The translations under genes and the position numbers were made by a program. A stretch of DNA of 64,000 nt. Origin: Croceibacterium_A sp044506885 (lineage in GTDB: Bacteria; Pseudomonadota; Alphaproteobacteria; Sphingomonadales; Sphingomonadaceae). The stretch covers positions 1 through 64,000 of the forward strand of contig JBIQKC010000001.1 of the NCBI GenBank assembly GCA_044506885.1, in the 5' to 3' direction. The notes beneath the pieces are model-generated. The model was not told where the DNA came from and ran no database searches. It was given only the letters and a program-made list of their open reading frames with translations. The first letter of the stretch is position 1, and each line of letters begins with the position of its first letter. Shown here in pieces: positions 51,447 through 59,447 of the stretch.

Positions 51447-51538
51447 CGATTCCGCGAGATGAGCGCTCCGACGGGAGAGGGCAAGCAGTTTCCTCCCCGC
51501 AGCGGCGCAACACCCATTCGACGCCGGTGGAGAGGAAC

Positions 51539-54490
51539 ATGACACGAGCGCATACCAATCGATCCGCCCTGTCCGTGATCCGCGCGGGCGCGAGCGCCGC
51601 CGCGCTGGCGGCGGCCATTTCGCTCGCCGTTCCGGCGGCCGCGCAGGACCAGCCCGCCGATGATTCCGCAGCCGAGAGCGAAAGCGAGGCGATCGTGGTC
51701 ACCGGCTCGCGCATCGCCCGCTCGGGCTTCACCGCGCCGACGCCGGTGACGGTGCTGGGCGAGGAGCAGATCGCGCGCCAGGGCGCGTCGAACATCTCGC
51801 AGGTGCTCAACGAAATCCCCGCCTTCCGGCCGCAGAGCACGCCGGCGACGACGGCCATCTTCGTCAGCAACCTCGGCGCTTCGACCGCCGATCTGCGCGG
51901 CCTGGGCGGCAACCGCACGCTGGTGCTGATCGACGGACGCCGGGTGGTCGGATCGACCGTGGCCGGCGGCTCGTTCACTCCGGCGAACACGGTCGATCTC
52001 AACCTGGTGCCGACCGCGCTGCTCGAACGGGTCGAAGTGGTGACCGGCGGCGCATCGGCCGCCTACGGCTCCGACGCCGTCGCGGGCGTGACCAACCTCA
52101 TCATCGACCGCAACCTCGAAGGGCTGCGCTCCACGCTGCAATACGGCGTGTCCGATGCCGGCGACAACGAGGAATACCTGATGAGCGTGGCCTTCGGCGC
52201 GCGCTTCGGCGGCGATCGCGGACGGTTCGTGTTCGGCGCGGAATACGTCGACAACGACGGCACCGGCGATTGCTACACCCGCGCCTGGTGCGCGGAGAAC
52301 TACAACACCATCAGCAACCCGTTCGTGGCCGGCAGCACCACCGAGCGCGTGATCGCCGGCCAGCCAGCGACGATCATCATGCCCAACGCGCGCACGGCGA
52401 CCGCTTCGCTGAACGGCCTCGTCATCGCGGGCCCGTTGGCCGGGCTGGAGTTCAATCCGGACGGCACGACGTTCGACCACGATTACGGCGTCTACGGCGG
52501 CGCGGGGCTGTTCCAGAGCGGCGGCGGCGACGACGTGCTGCCGTTCTACCAGTTCTTCCCGATCGCGGCCGAAAGCACGCGCGCGAACCTGTTCGCCAAC
52601 GCCGACTACGAGGTGTCGGATTCGTTCAGGCTGTTCGCGCAGGGAGCGTTCGGCACCGTGAAGGGCACGATCCTCGGCTCCAGCCGGCGCGACATCTCGC
52701 CGGTCGGATCGTGGGCGATCTTCAGCGACAACCCCTATCTGCCGGAATCGGTCGTGGAGGAGATGGCGGCGACCGGCGCGCGCTGCTCGCCCGCGTTGCA
52801 GAGCCCGGCCGATACGCGCAACTGCGCGCCCTTCGGCCGCATCTGGAACGACATCGGCCCGCAGATCGGCAAGGTCGACCGGCAGACCTATCGCCTGGTC
52901 ACCGGGTTCGACTGGAACGTCGGCGGCGGCTGGACGGTCGACGGCTATTATCAGTACGGCCGCACCGATTATGCCCAGCGCGGTTACAACACGACCATCA
53001 ATTCGCGCATGCGCAAGGCGATGGATCCGGTGCTGAACGGCGCGGACGAGGTGGTCTGCCGCGTCAATGCCGACGCCATCGCCACCAATGACGATGCCGC
53101 GTGCGTTCCGCTCAATCCGTTCGGCGACGGCGCGAGCAGCGCGGCGGCGATGGCCTACGTCACCGGAACGGCGGTGCAGGACACCACGCTGACGCAGCAT
53201 GTCGCCGCGGTGACCCTGCGCGGCGACCTGATCGACCTGTGGGCCGGCCCGCTGGCGCTGGCGGCCGGCGCCGAATACCGGCGCGACGGCGTGAATGCGT
53301 TCAACGATCCGATCTCGGCCGCGAACGACTTCTTCACCAGCCCCGGCGGCGGCATCGTGGGCGGATCGCAGAGCATGAACGTGAAGGAAGGGTTCGTCGA
53401 AGTGGCCCTGCCGCTCGCGCGCGACCTGCCGTTCGCCTACAGCGCCGAGCTCAACGGAGCGGTGCGCGTGACCGATTACAGCACCAGCGGACAGGTGGAG
53501 ACGTGGAAGGTCGGCGCCGACTGGCAGCCGTTCGAGTTCCTGCGCTTCCGCGGCACCCGCTCGCGCGACATCCGCGCGCCCAACCTGTTCGAGCTGTACG
53601 GCGCGCCGCAAAGCTCGTTCCAGACCGTGGACGATCCCGAGAACGGCGGCGCGCGCGGGCTCTATCCGACGCTGCTGAGCGGCAACGCCGCGTTGCAGCC
53701 GGAAATCGCCGACACCTGGACGGCGGGCGCGGTGGTGACCGCCGGGCTCGGTTCGTCCGGCCGGCTGCGGCTGTCGGCCGACTGGTTCGACATTTCGCTC
53801 GACGGGGCGATCGCCACGCTCGGCGCGCAGACGATCGTCAGCCGCTGCTACGAAGGCAACGCCGCGCTGTGCGAGTTCGTGACCCGCGATGGCGGCGGTG
53901 CGATCACGCAGATCGTCAACCCCAACCTCAACCTCAACACGCTGATCACGCGCGGGTGGGACTTCGAGGCCGATTACAACCTGCCGCTGTCGGGCGCGTC
54001 GAGCCTCGGCTTCCGGGTGCTGGCGACCTATGTCAAAGACCTGATCACGATCGACACCGCCGGCGTGGCGACCGACCGCGCAGGCCAGAACGGATCGGGC
54101 GTGTCGCAGCCTTCGGGCGTGCCGGACTACACGATCAACGGCTTCATCACCTATCAGGGCGATCCGTTCTCGGCCCAGATCCAGGTGCGGCACATTTCCA
54201 GCGGCCTGTTCCAGGTGACCAACATCGGCCCGCATCAGGCGGGATACGATCCGCTGCTGCCCAACAGCATCAACGACAACCTGGCGGAGAGCGTCACGTA
54301 CGTGAACCTCAACGCCCAGTACCGGGTGTGGCAAGGCGGCGACCGCCATGTCGAGCTGTTCGGGGTGGTCAACAACCTGTTCGACAAGGACCCGCCGAAG
54401 AACCTGCCGTCGAGCTTCGGCCCGACCAACAACGTGCTCTACGACGTGATCGGGCGGAGCTATAAGGTCGGACTGCGGCTGACCTATTGA
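51539..54490 (+). CDS. Large TonB-dependent receptor
   Basis: The 983-residue outer-membrane transporter has a signal peptide ending near VPAAAQDQ (residue 36-37), a TonB-box-like EAIVVTGSRIARSG, a plug (about 70-200, with ADLRGLGGNRTLVLIDGRR and VEVVTGGASAAYGSDAVAG) and a long barrel ending in Tyr (VGLRLTY). The plug signature IVVTGSRI...GLGxxRTLVLIDGRR is that of the large receptors common in sphingomonads and caulobacters for oligomeric or organic nutrients. GGAGAGG precedes ATG 51539. It is followed after 34 bp by the CocE hydrolase, likely in one unit. Confidence 0.93.
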   Translation: MTRAHTNRSALSVIRAGASAAALAAAISLAVPAAAQDQPADDSAAESESEAIVVTGSRIARSGFTAPTPVTVLGEEQIARQGASNISQVLNEIPAFRPQSTPATTAIFVSNLGASTADLRGLGGNRTLVLIDGRRVVGSTVAGGSFTPANTVDLNLVPTALLERVEVVTGGASAAYGSDAVAGVTNLIIDRNLEGLRSTLQYGVSDAGDNEEYLMSVAFGARFGGDRGRFVFGAEYVDNDGTGDCYTRAWCAENYNTISNPFVAGSTTERVIAGQPATIIMPNARTATASLNGLVIAGPLAGLEFNPDGTTFDHDYGVYGGAGLFQSGGGDDVLPFYQFFPIAAESTRANLFANADYEVSDSFRLFAQGAFGTVKGTILGSSRRDISPVGSWAIFSDNPYLPESVVEEMAATGARCSPALQSPADTRNCAPFGRIWNDIGPQIGKVDRQTYRLVTGFDWNVGGGWTVDGYYQYGRTDYAQRGYNTTINSRMRKAMDPVLNGADEVVCRVNADAIATNDDAACVPLNPFGDGASSAAAMAYVTGTAVQDTTLTQHVAAVTLRGDLIDLWAGPLALAAGAEYRRDGVNAFNDPISAANDFFTSPGGGIVGGSQSMNVKEGFVEVALPLARDLPFAYSAELNGAVRVTDYSTSGQVETWKVGADWQPFEFLRFRGTRSRDIRAPNLFELYGAPQSSFQTVDDPENGGARGLYPTLLSGNAALQPEIADTWTAGAVVTAGLGSSGRLRLSADWFDISLDGAIATLGAQTIVSRCYEGNAALCEFVTRDGGGAITQIVNPNLNLNTLITRGWDFEADYNLPLSGASSLGFRVLATYVKDLITIDTAGVATDRAGQNGSGVSQPSGVPDYTINGFITYQGDPFSAQIQVRHISSGLFQVTNIGPHQAGYDPLLPNSINDNLAESVTYVNLNAQYRVWQGGDRHVELFGVVNNLFDKDPPKNLPSSFGPTNNVLYDVIGRSYKVGLRLTY

Positions 54491-54524
54491 AGCCGGCCAG
54501 GGAGCACCGACCGGGAGCGGCGGC

Positions 54525-56204
54525 ATGTCGATGGACGATACCTTCGAGCTGATCATGCGCGAGGGGGTCGATCCGTCGACGGCCCCCCGCAAGCCGCCGC
54601 TCCCACCCCCCGACTACGCCTCGTGGGAAGAGGACGGGCTGCTGATAGAGCGCAACGTCGCCGTGCCGATGCGCGACGGGGTGCGCATTCTGGTCGACAT
54701 CTACCGCCCTGCGGACCGGCCCGAGGCGGATCTGCCGATCCTGCTCGGCTGGAGCCCTTACGGCAAGCACGGCCTGTCCGCCTCGCTGTGGCCGGCCTCG
54801 GGGGTCGAGGACGGCTGGATGTCGCGCTTTACCGCGTTCGAGGCGCCGGACCCGATGTTCTGGTGCCCGCGCGGCTATGCGGTGGTCTTCGCCGATCCGC
54901 GCGGCGCGTGGCTGTCCGAAGGCGACCTGCGCCACAACGGCGTGGGCGAGGGCGAGGACTGCTACGATTGCATCGAGTTTCTCGCCGCGCTGGAGTGGAC
55001 CAACGGCAAGGTCGGGATGACCGGCGTCTCCTACCTCGCGGCGATCCAGTACCTCGTCGCGTCGCTGAAGCCGCCGCACCTTGCCGCGCTCAATCCGTGG
55101 GAGGGGTTTTCCGACTGGTACCGCGAGTTCGCCTATCACGGCGGCATCCGCGAGACCGGCTTCGTCCCGCGCGGCTCCGACAACCTGCGTTTTTCGCTCG
55201 GCCGCACCGAGGACACCAACGCCAACGTCCAGGCGCATCCGCTGCACGACGCCTACTGGCGCAGCAAGGAAGTGGAGATCGAGGCGATCGACATTCCCGC
55301 CTATGTCGTGGCGAGCTGGTCCGACCAGGGGCTGCACACGCGCGGAACGATCGAAGCGTGGCGGCGGATGGCCTCGAAACAGAAGTGGCTGGAAATCCAC
55401 GGCGACAAGAAGTGGGCCAACTACTACCGCCCGGAAAGCCGGGCGAAGCAGGCGGCGTTCTTCGACCAGTTCCTGAAAGGCGAGGATCGCGGCGTCGATA
55501 GCTGGCCGCGCGTTGCGATCGAAGTGCGCGAAACCGCGCATGAGCGTGCGGCGCGCGCGGAAAGCGAATGGCCGCCGGCGCGGACCGAGTACCGGCCGTT
55601 CCACCTCGATGCCGCGAAGGGGGCGATGGCCGTCGATCCGGCAATGGCGGAAGCCGTCGTTTCCTATGACCCGTGCGATGAGGCCGGGGAGGCGCGGTTC
55701 GATTTCCGCTTCGCCGAGGATACCGAGCTGACTGGCCACGCCGCGCTCAGGCTGTGGGTGGAGGCGGAGGGCAGCGACGACATGGACCTGTTCGTGGCCT
55801 TGCAGAAGCTCGACCGCGACGGGCAGCCGGTGGGCTTCCACTTCTACGCCTTCTACGACAACGGACCGGTGGCGCTAGGCTGGCTCAGGGCGAGCCATCG
55901 CGAGCTGGACGAGGCGCGCTCCACGCCGTGGCGGCCGGTGCACCGGCACGAGCGCGAGCAGCGCCTGAAGCCGGGCGAGGTTGTTCCGGTGGACATCGAG
56001 CTATGGCCGTTCTCTACCCTGTTCCGCGCCGGCGAGAGCCTGCGGGTGCTGGTCAAGGGCATGGACATCTACCGCGATGCGCTGCCCAACCTGCCGTTCG
56101 CCCGACACGAAGACCTGCGCAACAAGGGGCGGCATGCGATCCATACCGGCGGCCGTTACGACAGCTGCCTGCTGGCGCCGGTGATTCCCAGGGCCCGACC
56201 CTAG
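54525..56204 (+). CDS. CocE/NonD family hydrolase (X-Pro dipeptidyl peptidase S15 fold)
   Basis: The 559-residue hydrolase has an alpha/beta core and a C-terminal jelly-roll domain (about 370-559). The nucleophile is Ser169 in MTGVSYLAA; the usual G-x-S-Y-x-G has Ala at the last position. The oxyanion-type Tyr is in WSPYGKHG, the acid Asp probably in SWSDQGLHTRG and the base His in EIHGDKKW. Relatives cleave esters or amides such as cocaine or acyl-peptides. There is no signal peptide, so it acts in the cytoplasm. With the TBDR upstream it may hydrolyse an imported ester. Confidence 0.9.
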   Translation: MSMDDTFELIMREGVDPSTAPRKPPLPPPDYASWEEDGLLIERNVAVPMRDGVRILVDIYRPADRPEADLPILLGWSPYGKHGLSASLWPASGVEDGWMSRFTAFEAPDPMFWCPRGYAVVFADPRGAWLSEGDLRHNGVGEGEDCYDCIEFLAALEWTNGKVGMTGVSYLAAIQYLVASLKPPHLAALNPWEGFSDWYREFAYHGGIRETGFVPRGSDNLRFSLGRTEDTNANVQAHPLHDAYWRSKEVEIEAIDIPAYVVASWSDQGLHTRGTIEAWRRMASKQKWLEIHGDKKWANYYRPESRAKQAAFFDQFLKGEDRGVDSWPRVAIEVRETAHERAARAESEWPPARTEYRPFHLDAAKGAMAVDPAMAEAVVSYDPCDEAGEARFDFRFAEDTELTGHAALRLWVEAEGSDDMDLFVALQKLDRDGQPVGFHFYAFYDNGPVALGWLRASHRELDEARSTPWRPVHRHEREQRLKPGEVVPVDIELWPFSTLFRAGESLRVLVKGMDIYRDALPNLPFARHEDLRNKGRHAIHTGGRYDSCLLAPVIPRARP

Positions 56205-56221
56205 GCTGTCGATACAGCCTA
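56202..56221. terminator. Palindrome overlapping both stop codons of convergent genes
   Basis: TAGGCTGT-CGAT-ACAGCCTA is an 8-bp hairpin whose ends are the TAG stop codons of the CocE gene (plus) and the AAHS permease (minus). It is a compact shared 3' end and may work as a weak bidirectional terminator. Confidence 0.55.
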
Positions 56222-57577
56222 AGCCGGGACAGGCTTCCCCGCGCTTTCCTCGCGCCGTTTCGATACGGCGGTGAAGCCGAGCAGCAGGACCAGAACGGCG
56301 ACCGTCAGCGGGCCCACGGCGACAAGGCCCAGCGTCAGTTCGAGCGAGAACTGCTGTTCGATCGCATAGGCGCCGAACAGCGGGGCGATCACGCCGCCCA
56401 CGCGGCCCGCGCCGCCGGCCCAGCCGAGCGCGGTGCTGCGCATGCGCGGCGGGTAGACCTGCGTGATGAGCGTGTTGAGCCCGCCCTGGCCGCCGGTCTG
56501 GACGAAGTTCCAGAAGATCAGCACGCCGACGAACAGCGCCGCTTCGAACGGCACCCAGGCCATCGCCACCAGCGCCCCGGCGAGGCCGAGGTAATAGAGC
56601 GCGATCAGCCGCGTGGGGTTGAAGCGGTCCATCAGCCAGCCGATCGACAGCATCCCGGCAAGGCCGCCGAGATAGGCGATCATCGCCGAGATGGCGAAGC
56701 GCTGGATCGGAATGCCCTTCATCTCCTGGAAGAAGGTCGGCAGCCACGAGGCGAGCAGCGCGATGTTGGTCATCGACAGGATGCAGGCGGCCCAGAGGAG
56801 CGCGGTCATCCACGCGCGGCCATCCATGAAGATGTCGAGCAGCCGGGCCTTCTGCGGCTTCGCCGCGCCGGCGCCGAGCACGAACTCCTCGTTTCCGGTG
56901 AGGTTGGCCGTGGGGTCCATGCGCCGGATCGCGGCCGGAATGCGCGGGTCGGCCGGATCGCGCTCGGCGACGTATTTCAGCGATTCGGGCACGAAGAACA
57001 GCAGCAGCGGAATGCACAGCAGCGGCACCAGCCCGCCGATCACGAACCCGCTTTCCCAGCCGTAGCCGTCGATCAGCCAGGCGGCGACCGCGCCGCTGGC
57101 GGCGCTGCCGGTGGAATAGCCGGCAAGCGCGATGGCGATGAACATCGAACGCCGCCGCTTCGGCGTCATTTCCGAAATCAGCGCCAGCGCCATCGGCAGG
57201 CCCGCGGCCATGAACAGCCCGGCTATGCCGCGCAGCACGGCGAGCTGGGTGAGCGTCTGGGCGTAGACGCTGCCGAGCGTGATCAGCCCGAAGGCGGCGC
57301 AGGCCCAGATCAGCATCCGCCGCCGTCCGAAGCGGTCGGCGAGCGGGGAGACGATGAAGGCCCCGGCCGCGAGCCCGATCTGCTGGCATACGAACAGGAA
57401 CGCCATCGCTTCCGACGGCTGCCCGAAATGTTCGGCGATCGCGGGCGCGATCTTGCCGACCATGAAGATGTCGAACCCGTCGATGAAGCAGACGAGCCCG
57501 CACACCAGCAGCACGGCCAGCTGCGTGCGGCCGATCGGCTGGCGGTCGACGAATTCCTCGACATCGAAACGCGGCAT
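56219..57577 (-). CDS. MFS transporter, AAHS-type aromatic acid permease
   Basis: The 452-residue permease has 12 helices. The AAHS hallmark Asp pair in helix 1 (CFIDGFDIFMVGKIAP) and the loop motif PLADRFGRRRM are present, with a long central loop (about 210-260) and a cytoplasmic C-terminus. It probably imports an aromatic or related acid by proton symport. ATG 57577 was chosen for its upstream AGGCAGGA; ATG 57595 and GTG 57601 are alternatives. It lies downstream of the NTF2-like and PQQ genes on the same strand, 90 bp after the former. Confidence 0.88.
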   Translation of the reverse strand: MPRFDVEEFVDRQPIGRTQLAVLLVCGLVCFIDGFDIFMVGKIAPAIAEHFGQPSEAMAFLFVCQQIGLAAGAFIVSPLADRFGRRRMLIWACAAFGLITLGSVYAQTLTQLAVLRGIAGLFMAAGLPMALALISEMTPKRRRSMFIAIALAGYSTGSAASGAVAAWLIDGYGWESGFVIGGLVPLLCIPLLLFFVPESLKYVAERDPADPRIPAAIRRMDPTANLTGNEEFVLGAGAAKPQKARLLDIFMDGRAWMTALLWAACILSMTNIALLASWLPTFFQEMKGIPIQRFAISAMIAYLGGLAGMLSIGWLMDRFNPTRLIALYYLGLAGALVAMAWVPFEAALFVGVLIFWNFVQTGGQGGLNTLITQVYPPRMRSTALGWAGGAGRVGGVIAPLFGAYAIEQQFSLELTLGLVAVGPLTVAVLVLLLGFTAVSKRREESAGKPVPA

Positions 57578-57623
57578 GGTGTCCTGCCTCTGCATCCTCA
57601 CTGCGAGGTGTCGCGCAGTTTCT

Positions 57624-57635
57624 TTGACTTATCAA
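57624..57635. promoter_or_regulatory. TTGA-N4-TCAA palindrome upstream of an AAHS permease
   Basis: TTGACTTATCAA lies 47 bp before the permease start and matches the element at 51435-51446. It may be a second site of the MarR protein encoded at 50827-51270. Confidence 0.45.
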
Positions 57636-57666
57636 GCAAAGCGCGACCGACCCCGCGCGCGGCGGG

Positions 57667-59439
57667 TCAGCCGTGCGGTTTCATGCCGTATGGCAGCTCC
57701 GAGGTGAACGCTTCCACGCGAGCGATCTCGCCATCCTCGAACCGGAACAATTCGACCACCTGATAGCTCAGCGGATAGCCGCTGCCGCCGGCCGCCGGCA
57801 GATCCTCGAACGTGCGGAACACGACCAGGCCGCGCGCCTCGTCCACCGCCAGCACGGTGCGGTCGCGCACGCGTTCGATGCCGGCGAGCACCGGGCCGGC
57901 GAAGGGGCTGGCGCAGTCGCCGACGTCCATGGCGTTGACCACCCAGCGGCACGACGCGGCAAGCCCTTCGGGCGCCGCGCCCGGCTTGGCGTTCATCGCC
58001 GCATAGAAGCGTTCGGCCTTCGCGATCATGTCCGCGCGGGCGGTGCGGCGCGATGCCGGCAGCGTGGCGAACTGCGTGGCCCCTTCGGGCTCGGCATAAG
58101 GCGGGCCGTATTCCTTGCGGCGGATCACCGCGTCGATGTTGGCGATCTGCTTGCCGGAGCTGTGGACGGTGATCGCCGCCCAGGCCGGCTGGCCGTGTTC
58201 CTCGATCCGGCCGATCCATACCCCGTTGCCGGTCTGCGCGTCGGCGATGAGCAGCGGATTCGAATCGATCGCGGTGACGCCCTGCCAGATGCCTTCGTTG
58301 ACGCGGATGCCGACGCTGTTTTCGGCATAGCCGACGCGCGGGGCCCAGTTGAGCTTCTCCCAGTCGCCGCGCACCGGATAGGCGGCCATCACGGCGCGGG
58401 CGTTGGCGGCGACACAGTCGGTGTCGCAGGCGCCGGGATCGGGCTTCGCCGGCGGCGGCGCGGCAGCCGGACCCCAGAACGGGTTGTGCATGAAATAGGG
58501 CACATAGGTGAACACCGCCTCGATCCGCGAGATCTTGGCGTCACGGATGCGGAAGGCTTCGATCAGGGTGATCGAGTTCGGCCACTTGAGCGCGGTGCGC
58601 ATCTCGCGCCCGTTCGTCAGCAGGTAGCGGTCCCACTCGTTGGCGTGGTCGAAGAAGCCGCGCCCCACGGCAACGCCGCGTTCCTCGTCGACGATGAAGA
58701 AGTCGCGGCGGATGCGCTTGTTGATGCGGTAGATGCCCAGCTCGAACTGCTCGCGGCAGCCCGAAGCGATGGAGGCGGCGTTGCCGCCTGTGCTGCCCGG
58801 TGTGGGAGCGGTGGTGGAGATGCCGTTTTCGAGCCGCCCGCAATCCTCCGCAAAGTGCGTGAAGATCTGCCCGTCGTTGACTTCCGTCGTGTCGAAATAG
58901 CCGTCGGCGATGGCCAGCATCCGTTCGCGGCTGCGGCGCTGTTCGAGGGGCAGCACTTCGTTGAACTCGGGGTCGTGGACCATGTTCTCGACATCGCCGA
59001 ACGGCGCGGGCAGGGCGGTGCGGCGGTGGACGACGCTCTCGATCTCGTCGATCAGGCCATCCTGCACGTGGATGCGCACGGCCATGATCGCCGGCTCGCC
59101 GTTTTCGCGCACGGAGCCGAACCAGGCCGCGTTGCCGGTGCTCGGATCGGCGGCTTCCAGCCCGACCTCGTCCACCGCCGTGACAGTGCGCCACAGCCCT
59201 TCGCCGACCTCGATCGGCACGTTGTTCTCGGTGAACACGACATCGCTTGCCAGCGGCAGCGCCGCGGGCGCGCGCGCGGCGAGCGCCTGCATGTGGCCGC
59301 GCAGCGCCTCGATCAGGCAGTCGCGATCGCACGAACGGTCGGGAACCGCGCTCGGCTCTCCGGGCGCCTGCGCAGCGAGCGGGGCCGCAAGGCCAAGCAG
59401 GGCCGTGGCGGCCAGCGCCGCGATCGATATCCGGTTCAT
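57667..59439 (-). CDS. Exported protein with two tandem NTF2/SnoaL-like modules
   Basis: The 590-residue protein has a signal peptide ending near APLAAQAPGE (residue 24). Two related modules follow, about 35-330 and 345-590. Each begins CDxDC (CDRDCLIEAL and CDTDCVAANA), continues with ENNVPIEVGEGLW or ENSVGIRVNEGIW, then TGNAAWFGSVRENGEPA or TGNGVWIGRIEEHGQPA, and ends with a strand IEAVFTYVPYF or VEAFTSELPYG. The same module occurs singly at 7826-8719 and 25039-26010. ATG 59439 has GAGG 6 nt upstream (59445 is an alternative). It follows the PQQ dehydrogenase within 9 nt, so it is cotranscribed. Confidence 0.8.
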   Translation of the reverse strand: MNRISIAALAATALLGLAAPLAAQAPGEPSAVPDRSCDRDCLIEALRGHMQALAARAPAALPLASDVVFTENNVPIEVGEGLWRTVTAVDEVGLEAADPSTGNAAWFGSVRENGEPAIMAVRIHVQDGLIDEIESVVHRRTALPAPFGDVENMVHDPEFNEVLPLEQRRSRERMLAIADGYFDTTEVNDGQIFTHFAEDCGRLENGISTTAPTPGSTGGNAASIASGCREQFELGIYRINKRIRRDFFIVDEERGVAVGRGFFDHANEWDRYLLTNGREMRTALKWPNSITLIEAFRIRDAKISRIEAVFTYVPYFMHNPFWGPAAAPPPAKPDPGACDTDCVAANARAVMAAYPVRGDWEKLNWAPRVGYAENSVGIRVNEGIWQGVTAIDSNPLLIADAQTGNGVWIGRIEEHGQPAWAAITVHSSGKQIANIDAVIRRKEYGPPYAEPEGATQFATLPASRRTARADMIAKAERFYAAMNAKPGAAPEGLAASCRWVVNAMDVGDCASPFAGPVLAGIERVRDRTVLAVDEARGLVVFRTFEDLPAAGGSGYPLSYQVVELFRFEDGEIARVEAFTSELPYGMKPHG

Positions 59440-59447
59440 ACGCATCC

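Noticed and set aside
51443..54592. 1049-codon minus-strand frame opposite the large TBDR
   Set aside because: Antisense shadow; the plus strand has a complete receptor with signal peptide, plug and barrel.
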